A stretch of 64,000 nucleotides of DNA from Ceratodon purpureus (Eukaryota; Streptophyta; Bryopsida; Pseudoditrichales; Ditrichaceae). The stretch spans positions 3,125,799 to 3,189,798 of the forward strand of contig CM026429.1 in NCBI GenBank assembly GCA_014871385.1, written 5' to 3'. Below, in pieces: positions 21,376 through 32,867 of this stretch (position 1 is its first letter; each line of letters opens with the position of its first letter). A model generated the notes under the pieces. That model ran no database searches, was not told the DNA's origin, and saw only the letters and a program-made list of their open reading frames with translations. The translations under genes and the position numbers were made by a program.

Positions 21376-24300
21376 GAATTCTTCCTTTTCAAATAAAACC
21401 AATTGGCAATTTTCTATGCATAGATGTCTCTCCAATCAAAGTCAATATACCATGATCAATGTCTTTGCAAAAGACATTTGTCTTCTCCTTCAAGACTTAA
21501 CAATAGTGACTAAAAAAGAGTTGTAGAGACAAAACTCCACGTCATACAACAAGGAATACATTGGGCTTCAATATATGTTGTCAAATGAACAATTTGTATG
21601 TAATTTGGATTGGAGTAACAAGGCCTTTATGAGTTAGTTCAGCTATTTCTTATAAGACAACCTAAAGGATTGGTTGCTTACAATGCTAAAGATTGATATG
21701 TTAGAAGAATTCATCCTTCAATCAATAGCACATGCAACATTCAGTTGTTTAAAAGCAAAAAATGCAAATTGAATCAATGCAAAGAAAATTAGATATATGT
21801 ATTATTTTTATTTTTATTTTATTTTTTGATAGTTAATAAAAAAGAATTTAGTCCAATTGGAATTTAAAATATATGGTTTCATTGTTTGGACATTGAATCA
21901 GTTATTTTTTAAATTTCAAAAAACATCTACTTTAAATATATCCAAAAATGGCTTTAGAAGTTCATATTCAAATTGTATAAATTCTTAAATCAATGCCTAT
22001 GTGCAAAAGTGAATAAAAAGCAAGATAAATTTAAAAGTTGATGCAACCAACTTCTACAAAACTACCATAAATGATGAAATGTTTTGTTCTTAATATGTTT
22101 CTTTTGAACACGGATCTTCATCTTATTCATCTAATCCTTTGAGATCCAGAGCAATTTAGAAAACTTATAGTTGTTGGGTGATATTTTTCTTAAAAATATG
22201 AGATCTTCATGCTAGAATCAATGATATTATTTATGATATTTAATAAGAATACCTTATTCAAACAAGTGCACATTAAACCTTGGTGAGATCATAGCGTCAA
22301 ATTTGAAGATTGTGATATGTCTTTGTATTAGATAAGGCACACTCAAAAATGAGATTTTAGAGGATGTACATGACCCTAAAGTTATACAAAGTTTGGGTTG
22401 AATTTTCAAAAATTCAAGTGACTAAATTCACCAATGACCCATGTCAATACTCCTCTATGCAATCATCCATATCAAGAACAACCGTACACATCATTATTGT
22501 GAATCTTGTAAATGATAGTGACTTATCAATATATAGTTTAGGACAGAAATTCACACATTAAAAGTGGAAGGAATAATACATTGATCAAAATAAAAATCCA
22601 CAAACTTTTTAAAACATATAAGAGAACTCAATTGAAGAAAATAAAACAAGGAAATGAATTTCCAAACTCAAAAAATAGTACATAGTGCAGATATTGAATT
22701 TGTAAGTATTCTCTAGATTTTCAAGTATTTGTTTAGTATTTTGCATTTGTTTGTAAGTGTTTAAATGGTTGTACAACTTTATGTTGAAATTTTATTTTCT
22801 GGAAAATGTGTGTTATTATTCTCCACACCTATATGGAGAAATTTCACTCCATAACAGTTATATGGTGTACACCAAGTCACACCAGCTATATTTCACTCTG
22901 GTTGAATCACATGTACACCAGTTCAAGAAATCTTGTCACCATGTAAGAATCATTCTTCTAGATTCATAAAACGGTTAAAGCCTCATCTTCCCAACCCCCT
23001 GTGAGTCTATTCTCTGAATAAAGTAGTAACACCTTAAACCAACATAATAAGGGAATTGATAACCTGGGAGTGCAAAGAGCATGAAGTGAAACCATGAAGT
23101 GTTAGCAAATTGAAGACAAAGTGTTGGGCCTTGGAATCAAAATTTGCCGACACAAGAACAATTTTACACGAATTTGAAGTGAAGGTGTTGTAGACACCTA
23201 ATCAAAACTGTAGACTTACCAAAAAAAAAGGATGAAACACCTGGACAAAATTTGTCAATGCTTCCATCTCATTGGTTCTAGTGAAGTTTTAGTGAATTAG
23301 TTTGTACTTGACAATGTGTACTTGACAATGTAAGGTGTGCCTACTTTACTATCCCAACATGAAATGTCTTCTACATACATTGAAACTTTGAGGAAGATAC
23401 ATCAAGTTTGTAGAACCCGTCTTCAAAAATGACTTCTAGATTACCTGTAGAGGTTTGATAATACTTCGGACTTGCCATGCAGACGTTAAATTCACCATAA
23501 TATCAAGCATTAACCACATATAACTCTTTGCTCTTATTTTGTTCGACCCAAGTGGAGTCACAAGAGATATCATGAGCTCTGAATTTAGCGGAGAGCGATG
23601 TCCTCCGTCAATCAGGCTCAAGTTATATGGTATATCAGCATTCTCACATAACTCATAATGTGTTTCGGCAACTGCTTTTGCTGCAGCTTTTAAAGCTTCA
23701 AAGCTTCTTTTAGTTTACCAATATGCGCATGTTGGACCTTTCCGTCTGATGGTGCTTCATTAAATAGCACAAGGCTTGACACGCCCTCCCACTTTCTAAG
23801 TTTGACAGATCGGTGTCCAGAGGCGGTAATCGATGGAGGCAGATATCGATGGATCGTCAAGTAGACACGGCTACAAGGTTCACGGTGTCGGTTCACCTGG
23901 ACAGTCTGAAGTTCCTAACTTCGACATCGGCGGTGTCTGGGTTGAAAGTGTGGGTGGTCATCGTGATTCGTGATTGCTATCGTGCGGAATTTTGGACCAG
24001 ATTATGAGTTCGGGGGTTGTTCAGTGGGGTCTTACAGTGGGTTCCGGTGGTGAATATAATGCAGTTCCTTGCTAGTTTCACGATTATCACCAAGTCTGAA
24101 TACTTACTGGTTATGAGATTTTACTTTTTGAATAAGGAAACTGAACGGATCGGTAGGAAAATTGGGACTCAGTACATGGAATCTGTGTTGGGCTTGTGAG
24201 GAGAGATTTGGATGACAATTGGGCATTTTATTACTGTAATTCCTCCTTGGAATGCGTGTTAGTGGAGAGGTTGAGGCTGCTTGGCGAGGATGTTAGTCGA

Positions 24301-26219
24301 TTCGGAGAAGATGGCTGAGACGTTATTTTGGCTTAGGGTAAGGAGGTTTTGAGCACGGCAGACGTACGTGAGTTTTGGATTTGAGTTAGGGTCAGAATTC
24401 AGGTATTGGCTTATCCAAAAGGCAGCTAGACATTGTACATGCTCAGTTCGGATCACTTGGATTACGTCGGCCACTGTGAGTTTGCTTGAACGAAGGTTGC
24501 TAGAATCTGTCTGTTGGTTGTGTATGTAGCTTGCAGTTGTTGAATCAATGGTTCACTTGTGAACATTAGTGCAAAACCGCAGCAACCTTTGGTTTCTTGA
24601 TAAACCTGACAATTTTCCGCCAAAATCCTGTCAATCAGGTAACAAGCTTAGAGTACGAAGTCAGCATTACAGTTGCGTGGTATTTTTGATACCAGGTTCT
24701 TATAACAGCACAATGTCTGAATCTGAAGCAGGGTACTTGTAGAGTTGCTCTGACCGTAAGGAGTTCAGTAGAAGTTGACGCTGTAGATATGATGACTTGA
24801 GTGTCGGCCTGTTCGTGCCTTGCTAGACTTAGGCGCTGCAGGTAGTCTATGTTCGAGGACGAAAATTCTACTAGCGGGTCATAATTGCATGTCGCACATA
24901 TAGTTCCTTTGTAATGGAATGAGATCATTCTCTCATGCTTTAGATATTGACCCCTCACTTCCTCGTCATCACGCCAGTACATCTCATCTAATTACACCGA
25001 TCTCTTCCGATCGCAGGCAGAAGTTGAATCGCAAAAGCAGCTAGCTAGGTTTCGAATAGAATCTCTAAGATTATTCAACGTACAAACAAAGATTAAGTCA
25101 AAGTATATTGTGTTTAGATAGAACTTCTGCGTTGTTGTAAGACGATTCTGGATATGGTTTCATCAACAAGGTTTCAGAGACGCCATCTGTAACTCTGGTA
25201 ACCTGGTTGCAGTCGTCTTTTCTTACACCTGGAGCTAGCGACCGCATGCCAGCTAACGGTAATGTGACACACAATCAACCGATGGACATGTTCGATCGCT
25301 AGCAAGACGATATTCCAGTACAATGCCGTTCTTGTGCGTTTTTTCTAGTTTTCTCCCTTTGCGTATCCACAGGTTGGCTGGCCCTGTACAACTCGTTTTC
25401 GCCACCTATTCTTTGATTCGAAAGTGCTCCCACTAGTATTTTATGAGAGAATGTAGCTTTCTGATTTGCATACTGATGCATGACTGACATGAATATGTTT
25501 CGACTTAAGTTGTCAGATAGTGTGGGTCATAATATAGTTCAGACATTGTGGATTTCTCAAATTGAAATGGCCCACGTTGATAGGGTTTTCAATGATGTAG
25601 ATTGCTCGAAGTAATGTAGGCTAGACCACGGGACGTAGAATTTTAAAATGAAGTAGACCTAAAATTTCTACAGTGTAAAGTCAATTAGTCTTACCGTACA
25701 TCCGATCAATTAAGATCGGGGCCGGCGGATCTACTGTAGCGCCGATTCGGAATAAATAGTAAATTCGGCGATTTGTTTTGTTTCAGCACAACAGTTACAG
25801 TGAATCACCGAACTTCCTCTTTGTTTTTGGGAACTGAGCTAAATCAGCATTTTTCAACGTGATGAGATTGACTCTTGCTCCCAGTGATCTAAATCCTCTA
25901 GTATATGACTTTGCTATGCAGATATCGAGGTGAGGGAATCGCTGACGCATTTTAGATGAACTTATCGTTGAAATAGAGGCTCTGACGCTAGGTTTTCTCT
26001 TAGAGAATATGAAATCCTGCCGGCAATTGAGGGAGGCGAGAATCAAAGAATCCCTTCATATTTCCATTTACAGGTTCGACCCACGCGAGACCAATCCTCA
26101 AACCACAGCCATGGTAGCAATGTACTAGTCTTTCCATTGCAAGGTGCAATGCTTCAACTGTGATTCTTGTCACAAGAGAAAAAATAGCCAGTGGCGCAGA
26201 GTCCCTTTCAAACATCGTC
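21376..26219. other. Spacer upstream of GT47; one exon-like stretch, otherwise no gene seen
   Basis: 21.4-23.0 kb is AT-rich with no recognisable gene. From about 23.4 to 26.2 kb the DNA is GC-richer. On the - strand, 23896-23440 reads almost continuously with one frame change (E-A-P-S-D-G-K-V-Q-H-A-H-I-G-K-L-K-E-A, then L-I-D-G-G-H-R-S-P-L-N-S-E-L-M) and ends at a plausible donor (CTACAG|GTAATC). I cannot name it. The last kilobase presumably holds the GT47 promoter and leader. Confidence 0.35.
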
Positions 26220-28070
26220 ATGACTTCTTTCTCAACAAGCCCGGTGAAGCCGCACCGTCTAAGCTTGTCGCCACCGCCAAAGCTCTTCTCCTACAGCCAG
26301 TACGCAGTATTCGCCTTGTCTGCCCTCCTGGTGTTCGCTCTCTTCATGTACATTGGCTCAGACGATGAGATGGTCACGCGGGCTCAAAACTCATTCCGTG
26401 AGCGCCAGCTGCGATTTGCAGTACTTCAAGGCCACCCGGACGCTCCAGAAACCATCTTTGGCCCTATGCCTTCTGACCAACTGCTTTCCGAATCCAACAA
26501 CAAAGAATTAGACGAGGATTCTCCGGCTTCAGGATTTCCAAGCAACGTCGAAGTTACAGCTGCTCCACAAGAAAGTGACGAAACCGAAGTACTTGTACAG
26601 GCTCCCGAATCGAGCGAAAGAGTTTTACAGGCTCCGGAACCAAGCGCCGTTGAAGTTACGGCGGCTCCAGTGTTATCCAGGGACGTCGAAGTTGCATCAA
26701 CTCAAGCACTTGATGAGATTAGACTCGCACCTCAATATTCGAAGTTGGAGGCTGAGCAGTACGTTAAAGTTCTACCGCTTCCAGAGGAAAGTGAGGGTGA
26801 GGTTGCTAGTCCAAACTTTAGCTCGCAAGCCGATCAGTACTGCGACGGGCGACGTATCTACATCTACAAATTACCTGCTGAATTTAACGTGCTCATTGGC
26901 AAGGAATGCGAGAAGTGGAAATTCCCCTTTTGGTCCATGTGCGACGATATATTCAACGATGGGTTCGGCCTGCAAATGAACTTGTCAGCGGATCCCGTGG
27001 CGTCCCAGCTGCTTCAACCACCGAGTGCGTGGTACAAGACTGACCAATTCAGCCTTGAGGTAATCTTTCATCACCGTCTGCTGACGTATCCATGCTACAC
27101 TGAGGACCCAGACCAAGCTTCCATGTTCTACGCCCCTTTCTACCACGCCCTTGACTTGACGCGCTACTTGTTCAACGGGGACCTCGCTGTGCGCGACCAC
27201 CTTACCGAGCGCTTCGTCGCGTGGCTGCGCAACCAGCGGGCATGGCAGCTTACCCAGGGAAAACGCCATGTGCTAGTACTAGGACGCATCATCTGGGACT
27301 TCTTCCGCACGCCGCCCTCGACGTGGGGAAGCTCCCTCCTCGCGCTCCCGGAGATGAAAAACGTCACCAAGCTTCTCATCGAGCGCATCGTGTCCATGGA
27401 CGACACTGTCGCCATCCCCTACCCAACCAACTTCCACCCCTCCTCCAACGCTGAACTCCAATTATGGCAAGCAACGGTGCGAAACGCGAACCGAACCCAG
27501 TTCGTCTCCTTCGCAGGGTCCGACCGCGGCCGCAACTTGACAGAGATGGTGCGCGGAGCGCTCTTCAACCAATGCACGCGATCTTCTAAGTGCAAGCAAC
27601 TCATCTGCACGCAGAAACTCTGCGGTGATAACGCGCAGACAATCTACAAACTCGCCCTCGAATCCGTCTTCTGCTTTCAACCCGCCGGTGACAGCTTCAC
27701 GCGCAAAGGCATCTTCGACACGCTTCTGTCAGGATGCATCCCCGTTTTGTTTGGCCCGGAGCAAGGCGTGAAGCAATACTTGTGGCACTTGAAGGGCAAC
27801 GGCAGCGACTATTCCGTTCTCTTGAACGGTCACGCCGTGACGTACGACCACTACGACGTGATTGCGCACTTAGAGCGCATTCCAAAGGCAGAAGTTGAGC
27901 GTCTCCAGAAGAATATTGTGCAGTTGTTACCGTCGCTCTTGTACCGCAACCCGACTCTAACGGGTGAGTATACATCGAAGGATGCGTTCGACGTCGCGAT
28001 CGATTCTGCATTAGAGAGGTTCAACCTGGAAGATACTAGAGTTGTCGCTGGCACTGGTACGACATCATGA
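26220..28070 (+). CDS. GT47 subgroup A glycosyltransferase, MUR3/XLT2-like (616 aa, intronless)
   Basis: A type II Golgi membrane glycosyltransferase. Relatives MUR3 and XLT2 add galactose to xyloglucan side chains; the exact sugar and acceptor cannot be read here. Residues 1-27 are a short cytosolic tail, 28-46 a membrane anchor (YAVFALSALLVFALFMYIG), and 47 to about 207 an acidic, proline-rich stem with imperfect QAPE repeats. The exostosin domain runs from C208 (CDGRRIYIYKLP) to about 580. Family landmarks include W-Y-x-T-D-Q-F, GRIIWDFFR, IPYPTNFHP, FSFAG-like VSFAGSDRG, and FCFQPAGDSFTRKGIFDTLLSGCIPVLF, the putative nucleotide-sugar site. The ATG at 26220 is chosen because the upstream in-frame start is GTG only. 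A Copia element begins 8 bp after the stop, so the native 3' UTR is displaced. Confidence 0.9.
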   Translation: MTSFSTSPVKPHRLSLSPPPKLFSYSQYAVFALSALLVFALFMYIGSDDEMVTRAQNSFRERQLRFAVLQGHPDAPETIFGPMPSDQLLSESNNKELDEDSPASGFPSNVEVTAAPQESDETEVLVQAPESSERVLQAPEPSAVEVTAAPVLSRDVEVASTQALDEIRLAPQYSKLEAEQYVKVLPLPEESEGEVASPNFSSQADQYCDGRRIYIYKLPAEFNVLIGKECEKWKFPFWSMCDDIFNDGFGLQMNLSADPVASQLLQPPSAWYKTDQFSLEVIFHHRLLTYPCYTEDPDQASMFYAPFYHALDLTRYLFNGDLAVRDHLTERFVAWLRNQRAWQLTQGKRHVLVLGRIIWDFFRTPPSTWGSSLLALPEMKNVTKLLIERIVSMDDTVAIPYPTNFHPSSNAELQLWQATVRNANRTQFVSFAGSDRGRNLTEMVRGALFNQCTRSSKCKQLICTQKLCGDNAQTIYKLALESVFCFQPAGDSFTRKGIFDTLLSGCIPVLFGPEQGVKQYLWHLKGNGSDYSVLLNGHAVTYDHYDVIAHLERIPKAEVERLQKNIVQLLPSLLYRNPTLTGEYTSKDAFDVAIDSALERFNLEDTRVVAGTGTTS

Positions 28071-28078
28071 CCCACAAG

Positions 28079-28380
28079 TAAGAAATTACTCGAAGTAGAA
28101 CAGAGCATTGTACACATATATACATATGTCACCGAGAACAGAAGCTTGAAGTATTTATTAAAGATCTGCTAATACACTGTGCATGAATAGCACTCCCTGA
28201 TCTTCTCGCTCATACAGTACACCTTCGGCAGCTGCTCCCATGCACTCCCTACACCAGTGACTCGTAACGACAAAGACAAAACTAATCAACAAAAGAACGG
28301 AGATATACCCGGCCATGGCCACAGGATGAAACCCCAGTCACTGACAGAAAAGAGTAACGAATGTTTCAATACATCCAACA
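28079..28380 (-). repeat. 3' LTR of the Copia element
   Basis: 302 bp, identical on reading to 33641-33942. In element orientation it carries an AATAAA polyadenylation-like signal (TTTAATAAATACTTC) towards its 3' part. It adjoins the GT47 stop codon region. Confidence 0.95.
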
Positions 28381-28392
28381 CTCCCACTAAAC
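28381..28392 (-). other. Polypurine tract of the Copia element
   Basis: In element orientation the bases just before the 3' LTR read TTTAGTGGGAG, purine-rich as expected for the plus-strand DNA primer. Confidence 0.6.
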
Positions 28393-28488
28393 ATGAGTTA
28401 CGCTAAAACTGAAAACTAAACTAATTGTATCACTCAAAAACTCAAACTCCCTTCGTAGTCATGTATTAATAAACTCCACTACATACGA

Positions 28489-31400
28489 TCAGAAACCAGA
28501 AGTCATTCCCATGAGACCCCGCAGCCTGATGTTGGTATCCCTCGGTACCCCTTTTGTTAAAAGGTCGGCAATTTGATGACGAGTGTGGACGTAACTGACT
28601 TCAACATCCTTCGCTTCAACACGCTCCCGCACATACAAGAATCGAATGTCAACATGCTTTGTTCTTTTGTGATCAACAGGGTTTTTGATAAACCGTATTG
28701 TTGACTGATTGTCACAGTGGATAGTAGTAGGCCCCTTCTGTGGAATTCCAATGCTGTTGAGCAAACGCTTCAGCCAAACTACCTCACGACTGGCTTCATT
28801 CGCTGCAATTAACTCTGATTCTGTTGTAGATTGAGCCAAACACGGTTGTCTTCCCGAAACCCAAGCGATTGCACCGTGACCCATGATGAAAACATACCCT
28901 GTTCTTGACTTTCTGTCTTTGATATCGTTTCCAAAATCTGCATCGCTGTATCCAACAATCTTCAAGTCTTTCCTTGGATCACCATAGTAAAGTATCCCCA
29001 GATGAATTGTCCCCTTCAGGTAACGAAAAATTCTCTTGACTGCTGTCCAGTGAGATCTTCGAGGTCTCTTATTCCATCGTGCAGTGTCACTTACTGCAAA
29101 AGAAATATCTGGCCTTGATATTACACTTGCATACATGAGAGATCCAACTGCGTTACTGTATGGCATAGTTACCTCAACGTCAAGATCATCTTCTCCGTCT
29201 TGCTCAACCAACAGTTTGCCTGGATCTGCAGGTGTAGCTACCGGGTGGCAATCTGACATTCCAAACCTCTCGAGAATATCAATTATGTACCTTGACTGGT
29301 TGATAAAAATCCGGTCTCTTGAGTCACTCAATTTTACCTGAAAACCCACATAGTAATCCATCTTCCCAGTCTTGACTTCGAATTCCTTCTCCAGATGATG
29401 TATAATCTTACTCAGCTCCATCTTGTCAACAGAGCATGCCATACCATCATCCACATGTATTCCAACTATGGTTTTTGTATTTCCAGCTGTGTAGTAAACA
29501 CACGCATCTGCTGAGCTCACCAGAAGATTGTACATTCGCAGAAACTGATCAAACTTCTCGTTCCATTTACGAGCAGCTTGCTTTAAACCATATAGGCTTT
29601 TCTTCAACTTATACACCAGATCACCTTCTTTCTCGTATCCTTCAGCTTGTTGCATGTAGATCTCTTCATCCAAATTTCCATTTAGAAAAGCTGTTGCAAT
29701 ATCAAACTGCACTATGTGCATTTTATAAGCTGCTGCAATTGCAAACATGCTTCTCACAGAATCATGCTTAATCACCGGTGCATATGTCTCCTCGTAGTCA
29801 ATTCCTGCTTTCTGCGAATACCCCTTAGCCACCAGCCTTGCTTTGTATCTCTCTATTTCTCCATTTGGCTGATATTTTATCTTATACACCCACTTACACT
29901 TAACGGCAGTTCTTCCCTTCGGTAATCTCACTACATCCCACGTTCCATTCTTGATTAGTGATTCAAACTCTTGATCCATTGCCTTTTTCCATTTATCTGC
30001 ATCAGGTAAATTCATCGCCTCAGTGTATGTCGTTGGTTCCTGTTTAATCCTTGTTTCATCGGTGCTTACACTGTATGCCTGTGAATGAACAGTGTCTCTT
30101 TCAACATCATCGTCTGTCAATTGTCCAGTCATCGCATATAACTCTGTCAGCATTCGAAACTTTGGATTCAAAGGTTCACTTTGATCACTATCATCAGAAT
30201 GTACTGAAACTGTATCACTGAGCATATTATCAATCTCATTATCTCCCACTGATAATTGCTCACAATCTGTATGACTCCCACTGATCTCATGTCCACGGCC
30301 AACAGGAGCATAGTCGTCATGCTGATCAGGTACAGACTCCAAAGTGTCATGAGCTGAATTTACAACTTGGATGCCATCAGCAGGTGATCTCGCATCCACA
30401 TTCAATTGCTCTGCTTCAATAGGTAATTGTTCAGCCACTGCTCCAAATAAATGATCACTCAGAGTAATTGTCAATTCAGTCTCTTCTTCTGTAATATGTG
30501 TAAGATCAATACTGGCCCCTTCATCAAACACAACGTCGCTACTTTCTCGAACCTTGTTCGTTTGCGGTTCCCATAGTCGGTAGGCTTTACTGCTATTGCT
30601 ATATCCCACAAGAATTGTCTCTTTGCTCTTGGCGTCCAATTTACTCCTCACACCATCGCGGATAAACAAATATGCTTTGCATCCAAAAACACGATAGTGA
30701 TCCACTGATGGTTTCATGCCAAATATTCGTTCAAATGGCGTTTTATCCTTGCACCGTGAATTGACTGTCCTGTTTAGAACATGCACTGCCCAATTAACTG
30801 CCTCCGCCCATAAACGCAGGGGTAGACCTTTTGCATGAAGCATACTCCTCGCTGCTTCTACCACTGTGCGATTATCTCTTTCAATGAAACCATTCTGCTG
30901 CGGAGTGTAAGGTGCACTTGTCTGTCGTGCAATCTTTTGTTCAAGCAAAAATGTCTCAAAGTCACTGCTCATGAATTCTCCTCCTCTGTCGCTTCTGAAC
31001 TTCTTCAACTTATTTCCAGTGTCGCGTTCAATGGTTAAGACTAGATGTCGGAAATGCTGCAATGCCTCGGACTTCTTCTTGAGAAAGTAAACATACCGGT
31101 ACCCTGTGCAGTCATCTTTGAAAAGCAGAAAATACCGAGCACCTCCAATAGACTTCTGTCCAGCATCGCAAATATCTCCATGCACAAACTCACCGGGAAT
31201 CTGCGATCGTATCTTGTCTGGGTTAATAGTGTAGGACTTCTGATGCTGTTTTCCCAACATACAACCAGAGCACACCTTGTCTGTGTGATCCTTCGCATCA
31301 GAAACTTCAAAATGCCTCAAGCAGTCAGCATCCTTCATCGACTTGATAGTTGCTTCGTTTATGTCCGCCATCCTCGCATGCCAAACCTTCAGTGGTATTT

Positions 31401-32856
31401 TCTGAATTGTCTTGACCTCTGTGTGAACATTGTTCACATAAGACTGCATAACTGGATCAACGTGTATCATAAGCGAATAAAGTTTCCCAGTCCGCTTGCC
31501 TTCCATAACGACTTTTCCATTGTCTACATCAGTTCTCAATTCGCACCTGTCTCTAGTACTGAAAAACGCTAAACCATTCTCAGTTGCTTGACCAATGGAA
31601 AATAAATTTCGTTTCAACTCTGGAATATACAGTACTCCCTTAAGCACACCAGTTTTCTGTACTCCTTTCACCATCCGTTTAATGTAGATATCACCTTTAC
31701 CATAAACAGGTAGGCTACGATCATCTGCTACCATGACCGAATGAATACCAGGTTCAATCGGTGAAAATGTAGAAAACCAGTCCCTGCGATCTGTCATGTG
31801 CTCCGATGCCCCACTATCAGCATACCAAGTATCGTTTTCACATTTTGCAATTAATGCATGTGATGTTACCATGAAAGCACAGCAATCATCATCATCATCA
31901 TCGGAGCTTGAGTATGAAATCTTCAGATTAGTAACATCTTCAACGATATTGGCTGAGCTTCGGTCACCTCTCTGCAGATTTCCACCTCTCTGCAGCGTAG
32001 TCTTGATCGGTTCAGGACAATCTATTGACCAATGACCCTTCCGCTTGCAGTTAAAGCACTTTGTTCTCAGCTTCAATTCACGTATGTATTCTTCATCGCG
32101 CTCCTTCTGATGTGCTTTGTTTATCTTGCCTGATGAAGACGATTGCACATGAAAACGAGAATTCCTGGTGAAGAATGCTGAATCCTCAGTGTTAGATTCA
32201 CCGCCTTGCATCTTCAGCAGCAACTCATGTCGAAACAGCCTTGAGGATAAGTTTTCCATCGTCTGTTTATTATTCTCCACATTCGCCCAGGCAGATAGCA
32301 CACTGTTGTATGAAGGAGGTAGGCTACCTACTATCTTGTTCATGATTGACCGATCGCTGATTTGCTCCCCTAAATCGCGCAAAGTTTGAGCCATCTCACA
32401 GAGTTTATCAATATGATGATTGATTGTGTCACCCTTCCGCATCTTGTAATCAAAGAATTCTGTCTGTAGGATAAGAATATTCTCCTCTGTCTTCTGTTGA
32501 TGAACGGCACAAAGCTTTCTCCACATCGCAGCTGAGGTCTTCTGTTGTGTCAACGTTTCCATAGCTCGCATGGAAAGTGCTTCGTATAAAATCATCTGAG
32601 CCTGTTCATCTTTCTCAATCCACTCATCGATCTGATGAGGTGTTGCTCCATCACACCGCTTTGGACAAGGAATTGAACCGTCTACAATTCCCTTGAGCTT
32701 CTTGACTCTGAAAATAATCTCCATCCCGTATTTCCATACCGGGAATCTTCCTCCAATATCAAACACCTTCACGTGTGTCCTTTCACTCTTAGAATCCATC
32801 TCGTTTCCGCTGCTGGTATACACCACCACGCTTCCGCTGCTTGTATACACCACCAC
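28489..32856 (-). CDS. Copia gag-pol polyprotein (up to 1455 aa)
   Basis: One uninterrupted frame. Gag (UBN2-like) is followed by a CCHC zinc knuckle, C-x2-C-x4-H-x4-C (about 32.06-32.02 kb). Protease is marked by YADSGASEH (31827-31801), then the GAG-pre-integrase H-C finger (about 31.4-31.2 kb). The integrase core has GDICDA, RSDRGGE and FIERDNR, supplying D, D and E (about 31.2-30.8 kb). Reverse transcriptase starts near 29.95 kb with an active site HVDD (29457-29446) in place of the usual YVDD. RNase H has SDADFGND, TESEL and CDNQS (about 28.96-28.6 kb). The first 19 residues include two VVYTSSG repeats; the methionine at 32799 (MDSKSERTHV) is the more likely start, giving 1436 aa. No stop or frameshift is seen, so it may be active. 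Confidence 0.95.
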   Translation of the reverse strand: MVVYTSSGSVVVYTSSGNEMDSKSERTHVKVFDIGGRFPVWKYGMEIIFRVKKLKGIVDGSIPCPKRCDGATPHQIDEWIEKDEQAQMILYEALSMRAMETLTQQKTSAAMWRKLCAVHQQKTEENILILQTEFFDYKMRKGDTINHHIDKLCEMAQTLRDLGEQISDRSIMNKIVGSLPPSYNSVLSAWANVENNKQTMENLSSRLFRHELLLKMQGGESNTEDSAFFTRNSRFHVQSSSSGKINKAHQKERDEEYIRELKLRTKCFNCKRKGHWSIDCPEPIKTTLQRGGNLQRGDRSSANIVEDVTNLKISYSSSDDDDDDCCAFMVTSHALIAKCENDTWYADSGASEHMTDRRDWFSTFSPIEPGIHSVMVADDRSLPVYGKGDIYIKRMVKGVQKTGVLKGVLYIPELKRNLFSIGQATENGLAFFSTRDRCELRTDVDNGKVVMEGKRTGKLYSLMIHVDPVMQSYVNNVHTEVKTIQKIPLKVWHARMADINEATIKSMKDADCLRHFEVSDAKDHTDKVCSGCMLGKQHQKSYTINPDKIRSQIPGEFVHGDICDAGQKSIGGARYFLLFKDDCTGYRYVYFLKKKSEALQHFRHLVLTIERDTGNKLKKFRSDRGGEFMSSDFETFLLEQKIARQTSAPYTPQQNGFIERDNRTVVEAARSMLHAKGLPLRLWAEAVNWAVHVLNRTVNSRCKDKTPFERIFGMKPSVDHYRVFGCKAYLFIRDGVRSKLDAKSKETILVGYSNSSKAYRLWEPQTNKVRESSDVVFDEGASIDLTHITEEETELTITLSDHLFGAVAEQLPIEAEQLNVDARSPADGIQVVNSAHDTLESVPDQHDDYAPVGRGHEISGSHTDCEQLSVGDNEIDNMLSDTVSVHSDDSDQSEPLNPKFRMLTELYAMTGQLTDDDVERDTVHSQAYSVSTDETRIKQEPTTYTEAMNLPDADKWKKAMDQEFESLIKNGTWDVVRLPKGRTAVKCKWVYKIKYQPNGEIERYKARLVAKGYSQKAGIDYEETYAPVIKHDSVRSMFAIAAAYKMHIVQFDIATAFLNGNLDEEIYMQQAEGYEKEGDLVYKLKKSLYGLKQAARKWNEKFDQFLRMYNLLVSSADACVYYTAGNTKTIVGIHVDDGMACSVDKMELSKIIHHLEKEFEVKTGKMDYYVGFQVKLSDSRDRIFINQSRYIIDILERFGMSDCHPVATPADPGKLLVEQDGEDDLDVEVTMPYSNAVGSLMYASVISRPDISFAVSDTARWNKRPRRSHWTAVKRIFRYLKGTIHLGILYYGDPRKDLKIVGYSDADFGNDIKDRKSRTGYVFIMGHGAIAWVSGRQPCLAQSTTESELIAANEASREVVWLKRLLNSIGIPQKGPTTIHCDNQSTIRFIKNPVDHKRTKHVDIRFLYVRERVEAKDVEVSYVHTRHQIADLLTKGVPRDTNIRLRGLMGMTSGF

Positions 32857-32867
32857 GCTTCCGCAGG
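32811..32867 (-). repeat. 27-bp tandem duplication at the gag start
   Basis: Two nearly identical 27-bp units containing GTATACACCACCACGCTTCC. If translated they give VVYTSSG twice, ahead of the likely gag methionine, so they may instead lie in the leader. Confidence 0.8.

Noticed and set aside
26985..28011. Long antisense frames across the GT47 gene
   Set aside because: They arise from GC-rich codon bias of the real + strand gene and resemble no protein.
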